Source: Comamonas sp.
Lineage (GTDB): Bacteria > Pseudomonadota > Gammaproteobacteria > Burkholderiales > Burkholderiaceae_C
DNA: 64,000 nt
NCBI GenBank assembly: GCA_021166775.1
Contig: JAJPEQ010000006.1
Location: 341,697 to 405,696 of the forward strand
Direction: 5' to 3'
Part shown: in pieces, positions 11,281 to 19,500 of the stretch
Layout of the letters: each line of letters starts with the position of its first letter
How positions within the stretch are numbered: position 1 is the first letter of the stretch
Program-made: the position numbers and the translations under genes
The notes under the pieces: model-generated
Told to the model about the DNA's origin: nothing
The model's database searches: none
What the model saw: only the letters and a program-made list of their open reading frames with translations

Positions 11281-12363
11281 TCAGGCCGGATTTTGCTCCA
11301 AAGCCCAGACGACGTGCTCGTGCACGAGGTCGCTCGGGAAATCAAGCCGCGCACGCAAGGCCCCGCGGATTTTCGCTGCCTCTTCGCCGCTGGCCTGGCG
11401 CAGCGCGTTGCCCAGCGCCACCGCCACGTTGCGCAGCCAGCGTTCGTGGTTGATGCGCCGGATCGGGCCGCCCTCGGTGCGCTTGAGGAAGGTCTGCTCA
11501 TCCCAGGCGAACAGGTCCACAAGCTGCTGGCCCACGAGCGGCGAGCGTTCGTCGAAATCCGCAATCTCGGTCTTTTGCGCGTACTTGTTCCACGGACAGA
11601 TGGTCTGGCAGTCGTCACAGCCGTAGACGTGGTTGCCCATGAGCGCTCTGAGCTCCACCGGAATCGCGCCCTTGTTCTCGATCGTGAGGTAGGAGATGCA
11701 GCGGCGCGCATCGACCACGCCGGGCGCGATGATCGCCTGCGTCGGGCAGACGTCGATGCAGGCGGTGCAGGTGCCGCAATGGTCCGTCACCGCCGCGGTG
11801 GGCGCGAGCTCGAAGTCGACGTAAATCTCGCCCAGAAAGAACATCGAGCCCGCATCGCGCGAGAGGATCAGAGAATGCTTGCCCTGCCAGCCCTCGCCGC
11901 TGCGCCGCGCCAGTTCTTTTTCGAGCACCGGAGCGGAATCGGAAAACGCACGGTGGCCGAACGGTCCGACGACCCCGGCGATGCGCTCGCACAGCTTGTT
12001 CAGGCGAGAGCGCACCACCTTGTGATAGTCGCGCCCCCGGGCGTAGAGCGAGACCACGCCCTCGCCCGGGCGGGCCAGGCGGGCCCGCTCGCGCGCGGCC
12101 CAATCATCGGAGGTGTCACGCGGCAGGTAGGGCATGCGCGCGGTGATCACGCTGAGCGTGCCGGGCAGCAGCTCGGCCGGCCGGGCGCGTTTGAGGCCGT
12201 GCTGCTCCATGTAGTGCAGACTGCCGTGGTAGCCCTTGGCCAGCCAGTCGAGAAACCCCGGCTCGGCCGACGACAGGTCCACGCCCGAGACGCCGATTTG
12301 GGAGAATCCCAGCTCCCGCGCCCAGTCGCGGATCTGTTCCAGCAGTTGATCACTGTCCACCAT
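11281..12363 (-). CDS. queG: Epoxyqueuosine reductase
   Basis: QueG catalyses the last step of queuosine synthesis in tRNA, reducing epoxyqueuosine with a cobalamin cofactor and two [4Fe-4S] clusters. The 360-aa protein shows the iron-sulfur motifs CGTCTACIDVCP and CDDCQTICPWN, and the core MPYLP and RDYHKVVRSRL. ATG 12363 is chosen over the longer track frame, since a TACAAT box ends six bases upstream and the divergent tsaE gene starts 15 bases away. Transcription probably begins at or next to the start codon. Confidence 0.93.
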   Translation of the reverse strand: MVDSDQLLEQIRDWARELGFSQIGVSGVDLSSAEPGFLDWLAKGYHGSLHYMEQHGLKRARPAELLPGTLSVITARMPYLPRDTSDDWAARERARLARPGEGVVSLYARGRDYHKVVRSRLNKLCERIAGVVGPFGHRAFSDSAPVLEKELARRSGEGWQGKHSLILSRDAGSMFFLGEIYVDFELAPTAAVTDHCGTCTACIDVCPTQAIIAPGVVDARRCISYLTIENKGAIPVELRALMGNHVYGCDDCQTICPWNKYAQKTEIADFDERSPLVGQQLVDLFAWDEQTFLKRTEGGPIRRINHERWLRNVAVALGNALRQASGEEAAKIRGALRARLDFPSDLVHEHVVWALEQNPA

Positions 12364-12369
12364 CACGCG

Positions 12370-12375
12370 ATTGTA
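12370..12375 (-). promoter_or_regulatory. Putative -10 box TACAAT for queG
   Basis: Read on the minus strand, TACAAT is followed after six bases by the queG ATG, so the transcript would be leaderless. The whole queG-tsaE gap is 15 bases, so the tsaE promoter must lie inside queG. Confidence 0.5.
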
Positions 12376-12378
12376 GAA

Positions 12379-12882
12379 ATGCCCGATTTGCCTGCCGCAG
12401 AACGTCCGTTGGAACTGCATTGGCACTGCGAAGCCGATACCGAACGTTTCGCCCGGCGGCTGGCCCAGGCGCCGCAGCTTGCCCACGCCTTCATCGCGCT
12501 GCACGGCGACCTGGGCGCGGGCAAGACCACGCTGGTGCGCCACCTGCTGCACGCGCTGGGCGTCACGGGCCGCATCAAAAGCCCGACCTACGCCGTGGTC
12601 GAGCCCTATCAGGTCGGAAACCTCGCCATCTGGCACTTCGACTTCTACCGCTTCAGCGATCCACGCGAGTGGGAGGATGCCGGACTGCGCGATATCTTCG
12701 CCAGCCCCGGCCTGAAACTGGCGGAATGGCCACAAAACGCCCAAAAGTGTTTGCCTGATGCAGACTTGGAGATTGAAATTCAGGTGGATGATGACGAAAA
12801 TAGGCGCGTCACTCTGCGCGCCGGCTCGCCGCTGGGCAGCGCGTTGCTGAGTGCGCTGACCCATCCATGCCCGAAAACCTGA
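12379..12882 (+). CDS. tsaE: tRNA threonylcarbamoyladenosine biosynthesis ATPase TsaE
   Basis: TsaE is the ATPase that supports TsaB/TsaD in making the t6A modification at position 37 of ANN-decoding tRNAs. The 167-aa protein has a Walker A (HGDLGAGKTTLVRH), the conserved SPTYAVVEPY, and WHFDFYR and LAEWPQ. The ORF track runs much further upstream, but that overlaps queG; the ATG at 12379 fits homolog length. It overlaps amiC by 16 bases. The tsaE-amiC order is common in proteobacteria. Confidence 0.93.
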   Translation: MPDLPAAERPLELHWHCEADTERFARRLAQAPQLAHAFIALHGDLGAGKTTLVRHLLHALGVTGRIKSPTYAVVEPYQVGNLAIWHFDFYRFSDPREWEDAGLRDIFASPGLKLAEWPQNAQKCLPDADLEIEIQVDDDENRRVTLRAGSPLGSALLSALTHPCPKT

Positions 12883-14285
12883 GTCCATCGCCGCTGCATC
12901 GCCGCACCCTGCTGCAGGCAGGCTCGCTCGCGCTGCTGCTGGGCACGCAGCAGATCGCGCGCGGGGCCTCCATCGTGGCCGTGCGCATCTGGCCCGCGCA
13001 GGACTATTCGCGCGTCACCATCGAATCGGACACGCCGCTCACCACCAAACAGCTCTTCGTGCCCGAGCCACCGCGCCTGGCCGTGGACATCGAAGGCATG
13101 GATCTGAACCCGCAGCTGCGCGGACTGGTGGGCAAGGTCCGGCCGGACGACCCCAACATCGCCTCCATCCGCGTCGGCCAATACCAGCCGGGCGTGGTGC
13201 GCATGGTGCTCGATCTCAAGCGCGAGGCGCGCCCGCAGGTGTTTTCGCTGGCGCCGGTGGCCAACTACCGCAACCGCCTGGTGCTGGATCTGTACCCGGC
13301 GACGCCGCCCGACCCGCTGGCCGCCCTGATCGCCGAGCGCTCGGGCGGGCCAACAGGCCCGGCGCCCGCCACCACACCGGCCCCGCACGCGAGCATGCAG
13401 GACCCGCTGGAGGCACTCATCAACCACCGCCTGCAGACGACAGACACCCTCGCCCGGCCCGAATCCCCTGAGCCACCCAAGGCCGCCGTGGCACAAACGC
13501 CGGAGCCGCCAGCCGCGCCAGCCCCGTCGGATCCGCCGCGCCCCGCCATCCACCGCGGTACCGACCGCATCATCATCGTCGCACTCGATCCGGGTCATGG
13601 CGGTGAGGACCCGGGCGCCAGCGGTCCCCAGGGCACGCACGAAAAGGACGTGGTGCTCAAAGTGGCCTACCTGCTGCGCGATCGCATCAACGCCACCCGC
13701 ATCGGCGGCAATCCCATGCGCGCCTACATGACGCGCGACGCGGACTTCTTCGTGCCCCTGGCCACGCGCGTGGCCAAGGCGCGGCGCGTGCAGGCCGATC
13801 TCTTCGTTTCCATCCACGCCGACGCGTTCAGCAACCCGGATGCGCGCGGCGCGAGCGTCTTCGCGCTGAGCCAGAGCGGCGCCTCCAGCTCGGCCGCACG
13901 GTGGCTTGCCAGCAAGGAAAACGAGGCCGACCTGATCGGTGGCGTGAACGTGGGCGCGCAGGACCAGCACGTGCAGCGCGCCATGCTCGACATGAGCACC
14001 ACCGCGCAGATCAACGACAGTCTCAAGCTCGGCGGCGTGCTGCTGGGTGAGATCGGCGCCATGGCCAAATTGCACAAGGCGCACGTGGAGCAGGCCGGTT
14101 TTGCCGTGCTCAAGGCGCCGGACATTCCCAGCGTGCTGGTGGAAACCGCGTTCATCAGCAACCCGGAAGAAGAAGCGCGCCTGCGCTCGAGCGCCTACCA
14201 GCAGCAGCTGGCGGATGCGCTCATGCGCGGCATCGTGCGCTATTTCGCCAAGAACCCGCCGCTGGCACGCAGCCGCTCGGTATAG
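12867..14285 (+). CDS. amiC: N-acetylmuramoyl-L-alanine amidase (AmiC type)
   Basis: This is a periplasmic zinc amidase that splits septal peptidoglycan during daughter-cell separation. The 472-aa protein starts with a Tat-like signal (HRRTLLQAGSLALLLG), then an AMIN domain (residues ~35-145) for septal targeting. A Pro/Ala-rich linker and an Amidase_3 domain (~230-465) follow. The zinc and catalytic residues are seen in LDPGHGGEDPGA, SIHADAF and VETAFISN. It overlaps the 3' end of tsaE and is probably translationally coupled to it. The next gene, an AraC regulator, is convergent. Confidence 0.93.
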   Translation: MPENLSPSPLHRRTLLQAGSLALLLGTQQIARGASIVAVRIWPAQDYSRVTIESDTPLTTKQLFVPEPPRLAVDIEGMDLNPQLRGLVGKVRPDDPNIASIRVGQYQPGVVRMVLDLKREARPQVFSLAPVANYRNRLVLDLYPATPPDPLAALIAERSGGPTGPAPATTPAPHASMQDPLEALINHRLQTTDTLARPESPEPPKAAVAQTPEPPAAPAPSDPPRPAIHRGTDRIIIVALDPGHGGEDPGASGPQGTHEKDVVLKVAYLLRDRINATRIGGNPMRAYMTRDADFFVPLATRVAKARRVQADLFVSIHADAFSNPDARGASVFALSQSGASSSAARWLASKENEADLIGGVNVGAQDQHVQRAMLDMSTTAQINDSLKLGGVLLGEIGAMAKLHKAHVEQAGFAVLKAPDIPSVLVETAFISNPEEEARLRSSAYQQQLADALMRGIVRYFAKNPPLARSRSV

Positions 14286-14300
14286 CGAGCGCCGCCCGGC

Positions 14301-15206
14301 CTATTCACCCGACTGCGCCGTGGCCTGCGCCATCCACTGGCGCGGCGACATCCCGACCTTGGCCGCGAAGGCGCGCGACAGCGCCGACGGGTTGGCGTAC
14401 CCGAGCTCGTCGGCCAGCAGCTTGACCGGCTGGCCCTCACGCAGCCGGCTGCGCGCCAGCGCCATGCGCCAGTCGCTCAAATAATCAGCCGGCGTCTGGC
14501 CCACCACTGCGCGGAACGTGTTGGCGAACGCGGTGCGGGACATGCCCGCATGCTCAGCCATGCGCTCCAGCGGCCAGGGCTCGCCCGGGGCGTCGTGCAT
14601 GGCCACCAGTGCACGCGCCAGCCGCCGATCGGACAAGCCGGTGATGAAGCCTGGGCGCACGCCGGCCTCCTGCGGATGATCCAACAGCCAGCGCAGGAGC
14701 TGGATCACCACCACCTCGAAGAGCCGGTCGGCCAGCACGCGCTGGCCACAGCGCACCCGATCGGTCTCGGCGAACAGCAGCTCCAATGCCAGGTCCAGAC
14801 CCGAGACGCGCGCCAGCGGCAGGGCGAGCACTGGCGGCAGCGCCCGGGCGAGCGGGTTGTACGCGCCACCGTCGAAAAGCAGCCGCGCACAGGTGAAATC
14901 CGACTCCTGCACCGGCGGATTGTGGAAGCGATGGGTGAGTGGCCGCGGATACAGCAGCAGCGCGGGCTCATCAAAACGCATCGATCGCGGCACATCGCCA
15001 CGCGCACCCGGGTGGCTCACCTCCAGGGAGCCGCGGCGCAGCAGATGCAGGTAGCCGTGCCCCTCGCGTGCATCAAAGTGACTGACTCCACACAGCGCAC
15101 CGGCGTGGTGCAGCTGGGCCCGCACCCGAAAGCGCTCCAGCACACCCGACAAGCGGTCCAAATCAACGGAAGGATCAGTCGGTCTCTGGTCTGTATTAAT
15201 TGGCAT
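14301..15206 (-). CDS. AraC family transcriptional regulator (cupin_6 sensor domain)
   Basis: A 301-aa regulator with an N-terminal cupin-like domain of the AraC_binding_2/cupin_6 type (residues ~15-190) and a C-terminal double helix-turn-helix (~205-290). Motifs there include LERMAEHAGMSRTAFANTF and LGYANPSALSRAF. Regulators of this class often control adjacent genes for oxidoreductases or detoxification. The gene is divergent from a secreted protein, an AhpD-like protein and a cupin, which are its likely targets. A perfect 7-bp inverted repeat overlaps its start codon. Confidence 0.88.
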   Translation of the reverse strand: MPINTDQRPTDPSVDLDRLSGVLERFRVRAQLHHAGALCGVSHFDAREGHGYLHLLRRGSLEVSHPGARGDVPRSMRFDEPALLLYPRPLTHRFHNPPVQESDFTCARLLFDGGAYNPLARALPPVLALPLARVSGLDLALELLFAETDRVRCGQRVLADRLFEVVVIQLLRWLLDHPQEAGVRPGFITGLSDRRLARALVAMHDAPGEPWPLERMAEHAGMSRTAFANTFRAVVGQTPADYLSDWRMALARSRLREGQPVKLLADELGYANPSALSRAFAAKVGMSPRQWMAQATAQSGE

Positions 15207-15238
15207 GTATGCAATACTTAATGGTTCTTATCATACAT
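15205..15238. promoter_or_regulatory. Inverted repeat ATGTATG...CATACAT at the AraC start, candidate operator
   Basis: Two perfect 7-base arms, 27 bases centre to centre, lie in the AT-rich gap between the AraC gene and the divergent secreted-protein gene. The left arm includes the AraC start codon, which would suit autoregulation. The operator role is inferred from position. Confidence 0.35.
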
Positions 15239-15288
15239 TTTTCGCCTCCATACTGCCCCTTCCAAGAACTTCCCCGGAAAGGGCAGAC

Positions 15289-16041
15289 ATGAAATCCTCG
15301 CTATCCTCCCTACCGCTCGCCCTGCTGCTGACCGCCCTCACCGGCGCCGCCGGCGCCCACGGCACGGGCCACACCGGCGGCATCACCGCCGAGCGCGGCA
15401 CCGCTGCCGTGGCCTCGTTCGACATCGTGCACGCCAAGGTGTCCGCGAGCGGCAATCTCGCTACCTTCCACATGGCGGTCTCCGGCAAGGCGGGCGCCGT
15501 GCGCCCCACGCCCTCCGGCAAGCTCGCCGGCAGCGCCGTGTTTTCCTACGTCTGGCCCACCAGCCTGGACCCGTCCGTGGTTGGCTTCGAGCCCAAGACC
15601 GGCATCCTCGCATTCGCGGTGACTTCCCACCCCGACTTCGACGACACGCCGCTGTTCGACGAAAACGGCGACGGAAAAACCGACAACGACGGCGACGTCT
15701 GGCACTCGCACTGGGTCGTGCTGCAGCCGGACGCAGCCTGCGGCAAGGACGCACTCAAGGTCGTGGACATTCCCGAGGGCACCAGGCCGCGCCTGCCCAA
15801 GACCTGGCCAGGCCTGCCCATCCTGATCGACAGCCCGGGCTGGGCGCCGACGTTACGCGGCGAAACCGTAGAAGTGCGCGTGCCCTTCGACGACATCGGC
15901 GCCATCGAGGCCAGTGCCTTTGACGCAGTGACCGCCGCGCTGCGCGTCAACGCCAGCGTGCACAGCCCGCTGCTGTGCGTCGCCGACGTCTTCAAGGTCG
16001 CATCGGGCGACCTGTCGCTGCCCGGCAAGGTCGGCCGGTAA
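15289..16041 (+). CDS. Secreted protein of unknown function
   Basis: I do not recognise this family. The 250-aa product has a clear signal peptide (LPLALLLTALTGAAGAHG) and a mature end rich in His and Gly (HGTGHTGG). There is an acidic stretch FDENGDGKTDNDGDVWHSH that resembles a calcium-binding loop next to a His pair. Two cysteines (DAACGK and LLCVAD) could form a disulfide. ATG 15289 is chosen because GGAAAGGG precedes it and the signal peptide begins there. It is the first gene of a run with the AhpD-like and cupin genes, divergent from an AraC regulator. Confidence 0.7.
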   Translation: MKSSLSSLPLALLLTALTGAAGAHGTGHTGGITAERGTAAVASFDIVHAKVSASGNLATFHMAVSGKAGAVRPTPSGKLAGSAVFSYVWPTSLDPSVVGFEPKTGILAFAVTSHPDFDDTPLFDENGDGKTDNDGDVWHSHWVVLQPDAACGKDALKVVDIPEGTRPRLPKTWPGLPILIDSPGWAPTLRGETVEVRVPFDDIGAIEASAFDAVTAALRVNASVHSPLLCVADVFKVASGDLSLPGKVGR

Positions 16042-16090
16042 GCCACGCCACCTTTTGTCCTGCGTTTTTTTCCATCTGAAGGAGATACAC

Positions 16091-16624
16091 ATGTCCCGCG
16101 TCAACCTCGACACCCAACACGTCCCCGCAGCCAGCCAGGCCCTGCTGGCAGAGATCCACCAGGCCTTCGGCGCCACCCCCAACATGTTCAAGGCGGTGTC
16201 CAACGCGCCCGCGGCGCTGCAAAGCATGTGGGCGGCATTCGGCGCCCTGGGCAAGGGCAGCCTGGGGGCCCGGCTGGGCGAACAGATCGCGGCCGCGATC
16301 GCCAACCGCAACCGCTGCGAATACTGCCTGGCCGCGCACACCGTGCTGGGCTGCAACGCCGGCGCATCGCCCGCCGAAATGGCGGCCGCGCAGGTCGGCC
16401 AGTCGGACGACCCCAGGACCGCCGCCGCGCTGGAATTCGCCCTCAAGGTGGTGGATCAGCGCGCCCAGCTTGGCGATGCCGACGTGGCCAGGCTGCGCGC
16501 AGCCGGCTTTGACGACGGGCAGATCGTGGAGATCATGGCGCACGTGGCCCTGAATCTCTTCACCAATTACGTCAATGTCGCGCTGAACGTCCCGGTCGAT
16601 TTCCCCAGGGTCGCGCTGAAGTAG
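16091..16624 (+). CDS. Carboxymuconolactone decarboxylase / AhpD-like family protein
   Basis: A 177-aa all-helical protein of the CMD/AhpD superfamily. The redox centre is intact as CEYCLAAH (CxxC followed by His), as in peroxidase-associated AhpD rather than true decarboxylases. The start is ATG 16091, preceded by GAAGGAGA; the track start at 16055 lies before this ribosome site. It follows the secreted protein by 49 bases. A thiol-based detoxification or peroxidase-partner role is plausible but not shown. Confidence 0.88.
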   Translation: MSRVNLDTQHVPAASQALLAEIHQAFGATPNMFKAVSNAPAALQSMWAAFGALGKGSLGARLGEQIAAAIANRNRCEYCLAAHTVLGCNAGASPAEMAAAQVGQSDDPRTAAALEFALKVVDQRAQLGDADVARLRAAGFDDGQIVEIMAHVALNLFTNYVNVALNVPVDFPRVALK

Positions 16625-16626
16625 GC

Positions 16627-16674
16627 GCACGCTCCGGCGCGCGGCCTGCACCACCGCCAGACGCCGGAACGTGC
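16627..16674 (+). other. Long hairpin downstream of the AhpD-like gene
   Basis: GCACG-c-TCCGGCG pairs with CGCCGGA-a-CGTGC: twelve base pairs with one internal mismatch around a 22-base loop, starting just past the stop. No T-tract follows. It may stabilise the 3' end of the message or act with the next inverted repeat. Confidence 0.5.
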
Positions 16675-16683
16675 CACACTCGA

Positions 16684-16723
16684 CGGTGCGATGGCCACGC
16701 CCCCATTCACGGGCATCGCACCG
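16684..16723 (+). promoter_or_regulatory. Perfect 10-bp inverted repeat upstream of the cupin gene
   Basis: CGGTGCGATG and CATCGCACCG are exact complements with a 20-base spacer, ending directly against the cupin ribosome site (AAGGAG). It could be a protein operator or an RNA hairpin next to the ribosome site. Which is right cannot be told from sequence. Confidence 0.5.
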
Positions 16724-16738
16724 CAAGGAGAAACCGCC

Positions 16739-17077
16739 ATGGCCCTGCACCATGCCCTGTCGTCCGAAATTGTGAGCCTCAAGCCCCTGGGCGGGCGCAT
16801 TCCCGGGACGCCCACGCACGCCATCATCAAGGCCGAGCAGCTGGAAGTCATCCGTGTCGTGCTGCCCGCGGGCGACAGGCTGCCATTGCACGAAACGCCC
16901 GGTGAAATCACCGTGCAGTGCCTGGAAGGCGAGGTGCAATTCACCGTGGGCGACAAGGACCAGGTGCTGCGCGCCGGCGACTGGATTCACCTCGAGCCCC
17001 GCGCGCCCCACGCGCTGCTGGCCGTGCAGGACGCATCACTGCTGCTCACCATCTGCCTGATCCCCGCCAGCGCATAG
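16739..17077 (+). CDS. Small cupin domain protein
   Basis: A 112-aa single-domain cupin. It has the two half-motifs, with a His in PLHETPGEITVQCLEGE and HLEPRAPHALLAV near the end. It starts at ATG 16739 after AAGGAG. Proteins of this size bind a metal or small ligand, and no substrate can be assigned. It is the last gene of the AraC-linked group and is followed by a GC-rich hairpin. Confidence 0.82.
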   Translation: MALHHALSSEIVSLKPLGGRIPGTPTHAIIKAEQLEVIRVVLPAGDRLPLHETPGEITVQCLEGEVQFTVGDKDQVLRAGDWIHLEPRAPHALLAVQDASLLLTICLIPASA

Positions 17078-17102
17078 GGCCGGCCTGCCCGGAAAAGCAA
17101 GC

Positions 17103-17130
17103 GCCCCACCCAGCGGTAACCGGGTGGGGC
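17103..17130 (+). terminator. Probable terminator after the cupin gene
   Basis: A 9-bp perfect stem GCCCCACCC/GGGTGGGGC encloses a 10-base loop, 25 bases after the stop. The tail is CTTGGGTCTC rather than a T-tract, so intrinsic termination would be weak. Confidence 0.5.
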
Positions 17131-17235
17131 CTTGGGTCTCGGCGTGCGCTTCGGTAAAGCGCCTTGACAGAGAAGAACTGTACGCGGCGGGCCACAGACA
17201 ATTTTTCCGTATTTCTTGAATTTCTCGTTTGGTTC

Positions 17236-17270
17236 AGAATATCCTTCTTAATTTCAAACATAAATGAAAT
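17236..17270. promoter_or_regulatory. Candidate autoregulatory operators upstream of the Lrp/AsnC gene
   Basis: Two imperfect palindromes, AGAATATCCTTCT and ATTTCAAACATAAATGAAAT, lie in an AT-rich stretch ending 10 bases before the regulator ATG. Both resemble the AT-rich dyads bound by Lrp/AsnC proteins. The assignment is inferred. Confidence 0.4.
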
Positions 17271-17280
17271 AATCTGCTTC

Positions 17281-17736
17281 ATGGATCGCCTTGATCGAAA
17301 AATCCTCTCGGTTCTGCAAGCCAATTCGCGCGCCAGCCTGCAGGAGATCGGCGCCGCCGTCGGTCTGAGCCCCTCGCCCTGCTGGGGCCGCATCAAGAAG
17401 ATGGAAGAGGCTGGCGTGATCACCGGCTACACCGTGCGCCTGAACCCCGCGGCCCTTGGCCTGACGGAGACCGTGCTCGTCATGGTCACGCTCGACAGCC
17501 ACTCGGACAACACGCTGGAAAAATTCGGCCAGGTACTCGCGACCATCCCCGAAATCGTCGAAGCCCACCTGGTTTCGGGCGAATACGACTATCTGCTGCG
17601 TGTCGTCGTGAAGGACACGCGCGACTACGAGCGCCTGCTGCGCGAGAAGCTCTACAAGATCAAGGGCATACGGCACAGTCAGTCCAGCTTCGTGCTGCGC
17701 ACCCTCAAATCCGCCGATCTGCCGCTGAACGTCTGA
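17281..17736 (+). CDS. Lrp/AsnC family transcriptional regulator
   Basis: A 151-aa feast/famine regulator with an N-terminal winged helix-turn-helix (LDRKILSVLQANSRASLQEI, then GLSPSPCWGRIKKME) and a C-terminal RAM ligand domain containing VSGEYDYLLRVVV. ATG 17281 sits directly after two AT-rich dyads, and the longer track frame would run through them. The effector is probably an amino acid. It may control itself and possibly the purine cluster that begins 200 bases downstream on the same strand. Confidence 0.9.
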   Translation: MDRLDRKILSVLQANSRASLQEIGAAVGLSPSPCWGRIKKMEEAGVITGYTVRLNPAALGLTETVLVMVTLDSHSDNTLEKFGQVLATIPEIVEAHLVSGEYDYLLRVVVKDTRDYERLLREKLYKIKGIRHSQSSFVLRTLKSADLPLNV

Positions 17737-17741
17737 GCAAC

Positions 17742-17760
17742 GGCCGGCCATGGCCCGGCC
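17742..17760 (+). terminator. GC-rich hairpin after the Lrp/AsnC gene
   Basis: GGCCGG and CCGGCC form a 6-bp stem with a 7-base loop, five bases past the stop. There is no T-tract, so this is a weak terminator at best. Confidence 0.3.
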
Positions 17761-17938
17761 CTGGCGTGAGCCTCGCAGAGGCTGGAGCCTGTTCTAAGGG
17801 TAAACCCATGTGTTATGCCATTACCGACATGATGACCATGGCGGGTCGGCTATGGAAACCCAAAGCAAAAAGCCGCACCATCGGCATGTGCACAGGGCGG
17901 CCCACGACCAAGCCGACCACCACGCGATCGAAATGGCC

Positions 17939-19489
<1,551 letters not shown>

Positions 19490-19500
19490 AGGAGATCACC

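Noticed and set aside
12731-12795. AT-richer patch in tsaE that resembles the short repeat
   Set aside because: The encoded LAEWPQ...LPDADLEI aligns with ordinary TsaE proteins at normal length, so there is no inserted segment, and the base match is poor.
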